From contig JBGOUJ010000204.1 of assembly GCA_041477005.1 (NCBI GenBank), forward strand, positions 1 to 11,261: DNA of 11,261 nt. The letters run 5' to 3'. The stretch is from JBGOUJ01 sp041477005. Its GTDB lineage: Bacteria; Acidobacteriota; Terriglobia; Bryobacterales; JACQDG01. Made by a program: the position numbers and the translations under genes. Shown here piece after piece: positions 1 through 5,974 of the stretch (its first letter is position 1; every line of letters starts with the position of its first letter). A model generated the notes under the pieces. That model searched no databases. It was not told where the DNA came from and saw only the letters and a program-made list of their open reading frames with translations.

Positions 1-167
1 CGGCATGTTCGCGGCTGTGCCTGTCCCATGCGGGATCCCGATGCTTTCCGGGTCTCCTTTGGACGGGCAGACGGCGGAATCGGCGCGCGCGTGGCTGAGT
101 GCCAGATCCTCAGGCAAATCAGGGAATCGGGTTTCCGCCGCCGAGTTCCGTCGCGGAGTAGCTGGAG

Positions 168-923
168 CTAATCCGCCCGCCCCAACTCCTCCGGAAACAG
201 CGCAAACCCATCGGGCGGCGGGAAGATCTGCCGCAGCAGATCGAGGCGCTTTCGCAGATAGCGGGTAGGCAACTGCCGCGGGCCGGTCTCCACGTCGATA
301 TCGCAGCAGAGGCCGTGCAAATACAATGTGGCCGTGTCTTCAAACGCTTGACGGATGTATTCCCGCTGCAGCTTGGTATCCTTCAGCAGGTTGGTCTGCC
401 GGCGCAGCAACTGCTGCTTCAATCGCCAGCTCTTCTCCTCGACCTCGCCGTGGATCTCGTTGGCCAGCTCCTCGCGCAGCAAGCGGCTGAAGCGCTCCCG
501 CTGCTGGTCGGTCATGCGGTAGGAAACCAGCGCCGCCAGGCCGTTGTAAAACGTGTAGTGGCAATCCGCCACTTCTTCTTCCTTGACCGCCAAAAAGAAG
601 AAGAAGTCCGGCCCCAGCTCCAGGCTGGTGGCGGCGACCTGCCGGTTCTCCGCCGGCTTCTCAAAAGCCACCAGGTCCCCGGTCTTCCCGTTGCTGCGCT
701 CCAGATACGGCACCAGCATCAGCCGCACCTTGGGCAGGACTTCGTGGAGCGACGGCGGCAGGGCCGCGATCGGCTCCTTGACGTATTGCTGGATCTGGCT
801 ATCCTCCAGCGGCAGCGCCGCAAAGTAGGAATAGGAATTGTTCAGCGGCACCATCTCCCGCTGAAACTGCTCGGCAAACGCATCCACCGGCAGCCGAGAG
901 GTCAGGGAAGCAGAGCTCGACAT
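168..923 (-). CDS. Conserved-looking cytoplasmic protein, function unknown
   Basis: I do not recognise this 251-aa protein. It has no signal peptide or membrane segment, so it is probably cytoplasmic. Visible features are a hydrophobic run DFFFFLAV in the middle, followed by an acidic, charged stretch and a long helical, Arg/Glu/Gln-rich region that could form a coiled coil (roughly residues 135-200). The C-terminal third contains GLCCDIDVETGPRQLP and a Pro-rich tail. I placed the start at the ATG whose first base is 923: GAGG (930-927) lies upstream, with a short 3-base spacing. An ATG seven codons further upstream (944) is in frame but has no ribosome site. It is divergent from lpxB, and the two are separated by a repeat array. 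The reading frame is convincing by length and amino-acid composition, but the function is open. Confidence 0.75.
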   Translation of the reverse strand: MSSSASLTSRLPVDAFAEQFQREMVPLNNSYSYFAALPLEDSQIQQYVKEPIAALPPSLHEVLPKVRLMLVPYLERSNGKTGDLVAFEKPAENRQVAATSLELGPDFFFFLAVKEEEVADCHYTFYNGLAALVSYRMTDQQRERFSRLLREELANEIHGEVEEKSWRLKQQLLRRQTNLLKDTKLQREYIRQAFEDTATLYLHGLCCDIDVETGPRQLPTRYLRKRLDLLRQIFPPPDGFALFPEELGRAD

Positions 924-950
924 GATCCTCAGCCATCGTAACATAAAGCC

Positions 951-1334
951 AGCCGTCGGCCAGTCAGCGGCAAATCAGCCATCAGCCGGCAGCCATCAGC
1001 CATCAGCCGGCAGAAAATCAGCTATCAGCCATCAGCGGTCAGCTTTCAGCAATCCGTCGCGCGGTGGGTTACCCTGATTGCTGAAGCTGACCGCGGCCGG
1101 CCGATAGCCGGTAGCTGACGGCCGATAGCTGGATGACCCACGGCTCATAGCTGTTAGCCGATGTCTCCAAAGTTGACGCCAGGAGGCTGACGGCTGATGG
1201 CTGCCGGCTGATAGCTGATAGTTGATAGCTGCTGGCTGATGGCCGACCGCCGGATCACTGAGTGCTGACGGCGGCTGGCTGACGGCTGATGGCTGCTTTT
1301 CTGACGGCTGATTGCTGACGGCTGCCGTTTGCTG
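951..1334. repeat. Degenerate 7-bp repeat array that flips orientation (fills the 924-1339 gap)
   Basis: Almost the whole divergent intergenic region is built from a degenerate heptamer. On the left (974-1008 is the cleanest part) the unit reads ATCAGCC, with every third copy GGCAGCC, giving a 21-bp super-period. On the right, 1185-1240 holds eight copies exactly in register, of type RGCTGAY (GGCTGAC, GGCTGAT, AGCTGAT, etc.), and looser copies continue to about 1327. The right half is the reverse complement of the left, so the region could fold into a long imperfect hairpin or cruciform. It resembles in style the heptanucleotide STRR repeats known from cyanobacteria; no common origin is claimed. 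The array ends only a few bases before the lpxB ATG. I see no clear sigma-70 promoter for either flanking gene. Confidence 0.85.
1035..1094. repeat. Near-perfect inverted repeat at the orientation switch of the heptamer array
   Basis: The arms 1035-1054 and 1076-1094 are reverse complements except for one extra T in the left arm, giving a 19-bp stem with a single-base bulge around a 21-base loop (1055-1075). The pairing extends outward with mismatches (CTATC and GCC blocks). There is no T-run, so it is unlikely to be a simple terminator. It sits exactly where the heptamers change strand. Confidence 0.85.
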
Positions 1335-1339
1335 CCTCT

Positions 1340-2506
1340 ATGAAGTGCCTCGTCTCGGCCGGCGAAGAGTCCGGCGATCGATATGCGGCGGCGTTGGTGG
1401 AGACGCTCCGCCGGCGGCTGGACGGCGTCGAGTTCTTCGGCTGCGCCGGGGTGCGGCTGCGCGCCGCCGGCGTACGCCCTGTGATCGAAGCCGAGCGGCT
1501 CGCGGTGGTCGGACTGGTCGAGGTCGTCCGCCACCTGCCGCGCATCTATGGCGAGTTTCGGAAGCTGGCGGCGGCCGCCGAGCGGGAGCGGCCGGATTTG
1601 GCGATCCTGACCGACTCGCCTGATTTTCACCTCCGCTTGGCCAAGAAGCTGGCCCGGCTGCGCATTCCGGTCGTCTACCTGGTCGCCCCCCAGGTGTGGG
1701 CCTGGCGGCGGTGGCGAATCCGGCTGATGCGGCGCGTGATTACCCGGTTGCTCTGCATTTTCCCCTTCGAAGAGGCCTTCTTCCGGCAGCACGGCGTTGC
1801 CGCTACCTATATCGGACACCCGCTCGCCGGCAACGTCCGGCCGTCGCTCGGACGAAACGAGTTTTTTCGGAAACACCGGCTGGCCGCGGGCCGTCCTCTA
1901 ATTGCGGTGCTTCCCGGCAGCCGGCGCGGGGAAGCTGCCCGGCACCTTCCCGTTCTGCTCGAAGCCGTCCGCCGCCTTAACGCCTGGCGGGCCATGAGTT
2001 TTGTGCTGGCTGCCTCGCGCAGCGCCGGCCAAGCATTTTTTGTGAACCAAATCACCGGTTCGGGGGTCCAAGTAATAGAGGGCGAAACCTACGACGTGTT
2101 GGCCCATGCCGACCTAGCCCTGGTCGCCAGCGGCACGGCCACCATCGAAGCGGCCCTGCTAGGCGCCCCCATGGTGACGTTTTATCGGGTGCACCCGGTG
2201 ACCTGGATTCTGGGAAAATGGTTAGTGAAGGCGCCGTTCCTCAGCATGGTGAATTTGCTGGCCGAGCGAAAGATCGTGCCCGAGCTGATTCAGGCCGACT
2301 GCACCCCGTCGCGCCTGGCGGCCGAGGCGCGGGGGCTGCTCGAAGAGCCGGCGCGGATCGAGCGCATGCGCGGCGAGCTGGCCGAGCTGGCGCAAAAGCT
2401 GGCCGGCGGCGAGCAGGCGATGGACCGGGCGGCGGGCGTGATTCAGGATCTGCTCCGCGCCCGCCAGGAGGCGTTGGGGATGGAATCCGGAGCGGTTTCC
2501 GGATAG
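1340..2506 (+). CDS. lpxB: Lipid-A-disaccharide synthase LpxB
   Basis: LpxB is the GT19-family glycosyltransferase that joins UDP-2,3-diacylglucosamine to lipid X to form the tetraacyl disaccharide of lipid A, working at the inner face of the cytoplasmic membrane. The 388-aa length is normal for the family. Family motifs appear in order: SAGEESGD near residue 6 (usually GEASGD), VGLVEVVRHLP, TDSPDF at 91-96, YLVAPQVWAWR, FPFEEAFF, YIGHPLA, AVLPGSRRGE, and near the C-terminus LVASGTATIEAALLGAPMV followed by the VNLLAERKIVPELIQ segment. The start ATG gives the expected N-terminus (MKCLVSAGEESGD) but has no ribosome-binding sequence, because the repeat array runs up to it. The usual lpxD-fabZ-lpxA neighbours are absent. 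The downstream M1-like gene follows after 16 bp and is probably co-transcribed. Confidence 0.95.
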   Translation: MKCLVSAGEESGDRYAAALVETLRRRLDGVEFFGCAGVRLRAAGVRPVIEAERLAVVGLVEVVRHLPRIYGEFRKLAAAAERERPDLAILTDSPDFHLRLAKKLARLRIPVVYLVAPQVWAWRRWRIRLMRRVITRLLCIFPFEEAFFRQHGVAATYIGHPLAGNVRPSLGRNEFFRKHRLAAGRPLIAVLPGSRRGEAARHLPVLLEAVRRLNAWRAMSFVLAASRSAGQAFFVNQITGSGVQVIEGETYDVLAHADLALVASGTATIEAALLGAPMVTFYRVHPVTWILGKWLVKAPFLSMVNLLAERKIVPELIQADCTPSRLAAEARGLLEEPARIERMRGELAELAQKLAGGEQAMDRAAGVIQDLLRARQEALGMESGAVSG

Positions 2507-2510
2507 AAGC

Positions 2511-2516
2511 GAGGAG
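2511..2516 (+). promoter_or_regulatory. Ribosome-binding site deciding the M1-like start
   Basis: GAGGAG lies in the 16-bp gap after lpxB. It is 6 bases from the ATG at 2523 but only 3 from the GTG at 2520, so the ATG is the better start. Confidence 0.75.
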
Positions 2517-2522
2517 TCTGTG

Positions 2523-4505
2523 ATGTTTCGTCGGTGTTTGGCTTTGTCTGGTTTTGTGCTGCTGGGCCTGGCGTCGCTTGCCTCGGCCCAAGAGCGGGAG
2601 AGGCGCGTGCGGATCGACGTCGAACATTACCGCATCGACGCCGAGATCAACCCGCGCACCCAGTCGCTGACGGCTCGGACCACGGTGCGGTTTGTGCCGC
2701 AGGAAGACACCTCGAGCGTCGTCTTCGAGCTGAACAATGGCCTCAACGTCGCTCATGTGCTCGGAGAAAAGGGCGAGGAAGTCCCGGCCACCCGTTTCCA
2801 GCAGGATTTCACCGTCCGGTTGAACTTCGCGTCGCAGCTCGCCAAAGGCAAGCCGGTGGCGGCGACCTTCGTCTACGACGGCCGGCTGAACGGCGTTGAC
2901 AACTCGCCGGTCGATGGCGTCGCCTTCGCCAACATCGCCAACGACCGCTCCTTCCTGCTCTATCCCGCCCGCTGGTTCCCCGTCAGCGGCTACACTGCTG
3001 ACCGCTTCAACGCCGACATGAATATCACCGTCCCCAACGGCATGGACGTGATTGCGAGCGGCCTGCACACCACCAAGCCCGGCCCCGAGGGCAAGACCAT
3101 CCACAGCTTCACTTACGATCACGCTTCCTTCCCCGGCAGCATCGCCGTGGTCACCGGCCAGCCGGCGAGGGTGACAAGCGAGGGCGCCACCACCACCCTT
3201 TACTTCTACGGCGACCAAAAAGATCAGACCAGCCCCTATGGCGATGCCGCCGGCAAGATTGTGAAATATTTCACCTCGCTGTTCGACCTGCCGCCCGTGG
3301 CTAACCTGACCATCGTCGAAACCGACGAGAACGCCCCCAACGGCTATGCCTCGCCGGGCATCTTGTTCCTGAGCCCGGCCGGTATCGGCCGCCGGGTCAA
3401 CAACCGCCTGCTGTCGCTCGAGATCGCCCACCAGTGGTGGGGCATGCTGGTCTCTCCGGCCTCGCGCCGGCACCTGTGGCTGGAGAACGGCTTCGCCAAC
3501 TATGCCCACCTGCTGTGGGTGGAGAACTCTGCCGGCCCGGCAGCCTTCGGTTCCGAGATGCAGGAAACCGGCGTCGAGTCCCTGATCAACGAAGAAACGT
3601 CGGTCCTCCAGGCCGACACCCTGGAAGACTACTCGGCGGCCCTCACCAGCCTCACGTCCAGCAAGGGCGCAATGGTTCTGCACATGCTCCGTTACGTGGT
3701 GGGCGACGACGCATTCTTCAAATCGGTGAAGGAATTCGCGCAGAAGTTCGCCTGGAATTCGGCCCTCACCGCCGATTTCGAGAAGATCGTCTCGGCCAAC
3801 TACAAACAAAGCCTCCAGTATTTCTTCATCGAGTGGATCGAATCGGCCGGCGCCTCCGAGTTCAAGCTCGAGTACACGATCTTCCGTTTGGGCAACGGCA
3901 AAGGCTTCCGGGTGGTTGGCAAGGTCAGCCAGGACAAGGACACCTTCCGGATGCCGGTGGAAATGCTGATCGAGACCGAAGGCGAGCCGGAAAAGAAGGT
4001 GATCGAGGTCGCCGGCACCGCCTCGGAGTTTTCCGTCGATACCTTCGGAAAGCCCAAGAAGGTCACCTTGGACCCCGACCACAAAGTCATGCGTCTCGAT
4101 AACAACGTCCGGGTCTCGGTGGCCATCAAGAAAGGCGAGCAGCAGGCCGAGCTAGGGTATTACAACGAGGCTCTGCAGGAATACCAGAAGGCGCTCGACG
4201 TCAACCACAACAGCTCGCTGTCGCACTACCGCATCGGCGAGGTGTTCTTCCTGCAGGGCAGTTGGCAGTCGGCGGCCAACTCGTTCCGCGAGGCCATCAA
4301 CGGCGACCAGGAGCCGAAGTGGACCGAGGTGTGGTCCCACATCAACCTGGGCAGGATCTTTGACATGACCGACCAACGGGATCGCGCCGTCAACGAGTAC
4401 CAGCAGGCCATCCGCACCAAGGACAACACCCAGGGCGCCTTGGACGAGGCGAATAAGTACCTACAAACTCCCTACAAGCGGCGCCGAAAGAGCGAGGAAG
4501 CCTGA
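2523..4505 (+). CDS. Exported M1-aminopeptidase-like protein with TPRs, catalytic site degenerate
   Basis: The 660-aa protein starts with a signal peptide (MFRRCLALSGFVLLGLASLASA), followed by an M1 N-terminal beta domain (about 25-250), an M1 catalytic-fold domain (about 255-450), a C-terminal beta domain and a TPR region of about three repeats (about 535-650, including GYYNEALQEYQKAL and DRAVNEYQQAI). The M1 scaffold is clear around AHQWWG (302-307), WLENGFANY and KGAMVLHMLRYVVGDDAFF. The catalytic residues are mostly gone. HExxH reads LEIAH (299-303), so the first zinc His is Leu299. The third zinc ligand, Glu, falls on Asn322. The exopeptidase motif GxMEN aligns with NGYAS (273-277). The Tyr of the family's PYEKG motif aligns with Ser379. 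The likely product is a non-enzymatic periplasmic binding or scaffold protein. It is translationally close to lpxB, which suggests an envelope role. The fold call is strong; the loss of activity is inferred. Confidence 0.9.
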   Translation: MFRRCLALSGFVLLGLASLASAQERERRVRIDVEHYRIDAEINPRTQSLTARTTVRFVPQEDTSSVVFELNNGLNVAHVLGEKGEEVPATRFQQDFTVRLNFASQLAKGKPVAATFVYDGRLNGVDNSPVDGVAFANIANDRSFLLYPARWFPVSGYTADRFNADMNITVPNGMDVIASGLHTTKPGPEGKTIHSFTYDHASFPGSIAVVTGQPARVTSEGATTTLYFYGDQKDQTSPYGDAAGKIVKYFTSLFDLPPVANLTIVETDENAPNGYASPGILFLSPAGIGRRVNNRLLSLEIAHQWWGMLVSPASRRHLWLENGFANYAHLLWVENSAGPAAFGSEMQETGVESLINEETSVLQADTLEDYSAALTSLTSSKGAMVLHMLRYVVGDDAFFKSVKEFAQKFAWNSALTADFEKIVSANYKQSLQYFFIEWIESAGASEFKLEYTIFRLGNGKGFRVVGKVSQDKDTFRMPVEMLIETEGEPEKKVIEVAGTASEFSVDTFGKPKKVTLDPDHKVMRLDNNVRVSVAIKKGEQQAELGYYNEALQEYQKALDVNHNSSLSHYRIGEVFFLQGSWQSAANSFREAINGDQEPKWTEVWSHINLGRIFDMTDQRDRAVNEYQQAIRTKDNTQGALDEANKYLQTPYKRRRKSEEA

Positions 4506-4580
4506 CCGCTCCCGGTTCCGCCCCCCCTGCCGAGCCGCTACCGTAGGGGAGCGGGTTCCCGCAACCCCGAAACCGCTCCC
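4505..4580. terminator. Hairpin-forming convergent intergenic region
   Basis: Between the convergent M1-like gene and the 75-aa gene, the motif ACCGCTCCC occurs at 4505-4513 and again at 4572-4580, with its reverse complement (GGGAGCGGGT, one extra G) at 4547-4556. The middle copy can pair with either outer copy: a 13-base loop with the right copy, or a loop of about 33 bases with the left. There is no T-run. A bidirectional terminator or transcript-end structure is the simplest reading. Confidence 0.45.
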
Positions 4581-4808
4581 TCACGGTCGCGGCCCGGAAG
4601 ACCCGGTCAGCTCCCATTCCTGGGTGTTTTCATCCAGCTTCAATAGGTAGAGGTTCCCGTCGTCGGCCCGAACCCGAAAGTACTTGTAATCCGGCCCGTA
4701 CCACCGGTCAATCACCTCTTCCACCTGGTACCAGCGCTCCTCCAGGCAAAACCGCAGAGGCCGCTCGTTGGCTTTGTATCCGCTATGACCCTCTACACCA
4801 ACTTTCAT
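4581..4808 (-). CDS. Small conserved-looking protein, DUF6504-like
   Basis: This is a 75-aa soluble protein with no signal peptide. The core RPLRFCLEERWYQVEEVIDRWY, then YFRVRADDGNLYLLKLDENTQEWEL, has the pattern of a small all-beta domain: a basic/aromatic strand, W-Y-x-V, D-R-W, F-R-V-R-x-x-D-G, then a final W-E-L strand. This resembles what is annotated as DUF6504 in other bacteria. I recognise the pattern from memory only, and the function of that family is not established. The start ATG (first base 4808) has no good ribosome site, and a -10-like TAAAAA lies only 3 bases upstream. It is divergent from the 49-aa zinc-ribbon-like gene and convergent with the M1-like gene. Confidence 0.7.
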   Translation of the reverse strand: MKVGVEGHSGYKANERPLRFCLEERWYQVEEVIDRWYGPDYKYFRVRADDGNLYLLKLDENTQEWELTGSSGPRP

Positions 4809-4810
4809 CG

Positions 4811-4838
4811 ATTTTTAAGGCCCTGGCACGCTTGACAA
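4811..4838 (-). promoter_or_regulatory. Candidate promoter for the 75-aa gene, sharing its -35 with the opposite promoter
   Basis: On the minus strand TTGTCA (4838-4833) is followed after 15 bases by TAAAAA (4817-4812), or after 16 by AAAAAT. The -10-like box ends 3 bases before the ATG, so transcription would begin at or just inside the start codon. Its -35 overlaps the plus-strand TTGACA. The -10 is weak. Confidence 0.4.
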
Positions 4839-4859
4839 CGGCACTGGGAGGGCTAAAAT
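4832..4859 (+). promoter_or_regulatory. Sigma-70-type promoter upstream of the 49-aa gene
   Basis: A perfect -35 box TTGACA (4832-4837) is followed after 16 bp by TAAAAT (4854-4859). The expected start of transcription is near 4866, giving a leader of about 78 bases before the ATG at 4944. This is the best -35/-10 pair in the window. Confidence 0.65.
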
Positions 4860-4943
4860 AGGGCGATCTGGACTCGTCTCGCGCACGAATGGCCGATACA
4901 CCCTTTCATCACACCCGCACTCAATCCAACTGAGCCCATCGCT

Positions 4944-5093
4944 ATGGAGCCGTATTGCGAGCATCCGCGCACCAAGATCATAGCCCGTGACGGCAACGTG
5001 GACTATGTGGAATGCCTCGATTGCAAGAAAGTTTTCGAGGCTGAGGACCTCGAGCCGTTGGCTACGGAAGCGGAAGAAGAGGCCGATTCCTAG
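4944..5093 (+). CDS. 49-aa zinc-ribbon-like small protein
   Basis: The frame ATG 4944 to TAG 5091-5093 encodes 49 residues, beginning MEPYCEHPRTKIIARDG. Cys5-x-His7 and Cys24-x2-Cys27 (ECLDCKKVF) are spaced like the two knuckles of a zinc ribbon, and the tail after residue 30 is strongly acidic (E/D-rich, ending EADS). I believe similar small proteins (CxH, then VECLDC, then FE) occur in Acidobacteriota, but I cannot verify it here. The gene has a good promoter 85 bp upstream but no strong ribosome-binding sequence. The function is unknown; nucleic-acid or protein binding by a small zinc ribbon is the usual guess. Coding is supported by the promoter, the Cys/His pattern and clean spacing to the next convergent gene. 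Confidence 0.7.
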   Translation: MEPYCEHPRTKIIARDGNVDYVECLDCKKVFEAEDLEPLATEAEEEADS

Positions 5094-5142
5094 AGGCCGT
5101 TCGGACTGCCTCGGCCAAGCCCACAGCGGGGCTGCGCGGCGA

Positions 5143-5162
5143 GGCGCCTGAGCTGAGGCGCC
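5143..5162. terminator. Hairpin between convergent genes
   Basis: A 7-bp GC stem (GGCGCCT and AGGCGCC) with a 6-base loop lies between the 49-aa gene and the convergent 114-aa gene. There is no T-run, so it could act as a bidirectional transcript end but is not a classical intrinsic terminator. Confidence 0.4.
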
Positions 5163-5196
5163 GCCGGCTGCGGAGGCGCACCAGGTCGAAACGGCG

Positions 5197-5541
5197 CTAG
5201 CGCGCCCGTTCCAGTTGCGCTCCCACCAACTCCTCCAGCCGCGATGGCGGGACCGCCAGCAAATCCTTCTCGGCGTCGGAGCCGGTCAGCAACGCTCCCC
5301 GGATGTATTCGGCTGCGATTCGCAGGCACAGGTCATCGCTCAGCAGAATCTCCAACCGGCTGCACGCCTGCTCCAGCGGCCCGTGAGGCAGCGCCACGAC
5401 CTTTCCCATCCCGTTGACCAGGAATTTCACATCTACCGTATCGCTGCGCCGCAGTGAAATGGCCGTCTGCAGCCACGCGAACTCGACCTGGTATCGCTCC
5501 GCTGCCACCTGCGACGTCACCTCGAAGTTTTTATAATCCAC
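5197..5541 (-). CDS. Small protein of unknown function (114 aa)
   Basis: I do not recognise this protein. It is 114 aa, soluble, with no signal peptide and no cysteine cluster. The first half reads as alternating strands (YQVEFAWLQTAISLRRSDTVDVKFLVNGMGK), then VVALPHGPLEQACSRLEILLSDDLCLRIAAEYIRGALLTG, which looks mostly helical. The start is GTG (first base 5541), with GGAG at 5552-5549, 7 bases upstream, which is a normal ribosome site and supports this choice. It faces the 49-aa gene convergently and has the 430-bp repeat-rich gap behind it. The reading frame is credible by the ribosome site and amino-acid composition, but its job cannot be inferred from the neighbours. Confidence 0.7.
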   Translation of the reverse strand: MDYKNFEVTSQVAAERYQVEFAWLQTAISLRRSDTVDVKFLVNGMGKVVALPHGPLEQACSRLEILLSDDLCLRIAAEYIRGALLTGSDAEKDLLAVPPSRLEELVGAQLERAR

Positions 5542-5592
5542 GGAGGTGCTCCGGGGCCGTCGGTGCGCGATAGAACGCCCGAAACAACGGAA

Positions 5593-5662
5593 CCGCAGAT
5601 GAACGCAGATAAACGCAGATTCGAACCAAGCAGCTATCAGCGTCCATCCGCGTTCATCTGCA
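5593..5662. repeat. Inverted repeat of the CAGATGAACGCAGAT type
   Basis: The left arm holds three tandem copies of an ACGCAGAT-like unit (5593-5620). The right arm (5646-5662) is its reverse complement over GCAGATGAACGC with few mismatches, and pairing extends inward to about 5633-5645. Elements of this wording (CAGATGAACACAGATGAA and its complement) are widespread intergenic repeats in many bacterial genomes. No gene or transposase is associated here. Confidence 0.7.
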
Positions 5663-5696
5663 GTTCCAATCTGGTTTTTTCATGCCCCTTACCCTG

Positions 5697-5711
5697 CGGT
5701 CGCGGCTCGGA
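5697..5711. repeat. 15-bp motif shared with 4584-4598
   Basis: CGGTCGCGGCTCGGA at 5697-5711 matches 4584-4598 (CGGTCGCGGCCCGGA) at 14 of 15 bases. Both are preceded by a pyrimidine-rich CCC-containing stretch. The first copy overlaps the last codons of the 75-aa gene. It could be a dispersed intergenic element. Confidence 0.45.
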
Positions 5712-5769
5712 GTCCGGGTGTATGTCGCGCACCCGCGCCGATTCCCACACCTAATTACAGCACAACCAG

Positions 5770-5966
5770 GCCGCTGTCGCACCGGCCCGCCATCACCCCG
5801 CCCGTTGTCGCACCGGCGGCGATCACACCAGCCCGCTATCACAACGGCCCGCTATCGCACCTGCCGAAGTCACACCGCGCCGCAGTCGCACCGGCCCGCT
5901 ACCGCACCGGGCGACTATCACAGCGGCCGGCTGTCACAGCAGGCGGCTATCACAGCGGGCCGCTAT
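5770..5966 (+). repeat. Tandem array of twelve ~16-bp units plus a partial unit
   Basis: Twelve consecutive units of 15 or 16 bp (5770-5958) follow the consensus CCCGCTATCACACCGG. The most constant parts are the CGCTAT/CAGTC block followed by CRCAC/CACA, then SCGG. Units start at 5770, 5786, 5801, 5817, 5832, 5848, 5864, 5880, 5895, 5911, 5927 and 5943. The total of 189 bp over 12 units gives a mean of 15.75 bp. A 13th partial unit (from 5959) changes CGCTATCAC to CGCTATAATG and so creates a TATAAT box next to the hydrolase gene. The copies differ too much to be a CRISPR, and there are no spacers. Confidence 0.85.
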
Positions 5967-5969
5967 AAT
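5964..5969 (+). promoter_or_regulatory. TATAAT box inside the last array unit, before the hydrolase gene
   Basis: A perfect -10 hexamer ends 5 bases before the TTG start codon at 5975. No -35 hexamer is seen at 16-18 bp spacing, where the 16-bp units lie instead. If used, transcription would begin at the start codon itself. Confidence 0.45.
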
Positions 5970-5974
5970 GATCT

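Noticed and set aside
5..268. Possible gene at the left edge on the plus strand
   Set aside because: It overlaps the 251-aa gene by about 100 bases, has no ribosome site, and has no recognisable protein feature.
315..941. 208-codon plus-strand open frame opposite the 251-aa protein
   Set aside because: It is rich in Gln/Arg/Leu/His shadow composition and has no motif, whereas the opposite strand gives a balanced protein with a plausible start.
951..1334. CRISPR array
   Set aside because: The units are 7 bp, degenerate and without unique spacers. The same applies to the 16-bp array at 5770-5966.
1154..1876. Long minus-strand open frame opposite lpxB and reading through the heptamer array
   Set aside because: It is antisense to lpxB, its N-terminal part is composition-driven, and its C-terminal SAISRQ/QPSAIS-type repeats are simply translated heptamers.
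2241..4082. 613-codon minus-strand open frame opposite lpxB and the M1-like gene
   Set aside because: It is the complement of two convincing genes in GC-rich DNA; the translation has no recognisable domain and is dominated by Gly/Arg/Val/Asp shadow composition.
4889..4933. 14-codon upstream ORF in the leader of the 49-aa gene
   Set aside because: It has no ribosome site and no repeated or regulatory codon pattern; it ends before the gene and is probably chance.
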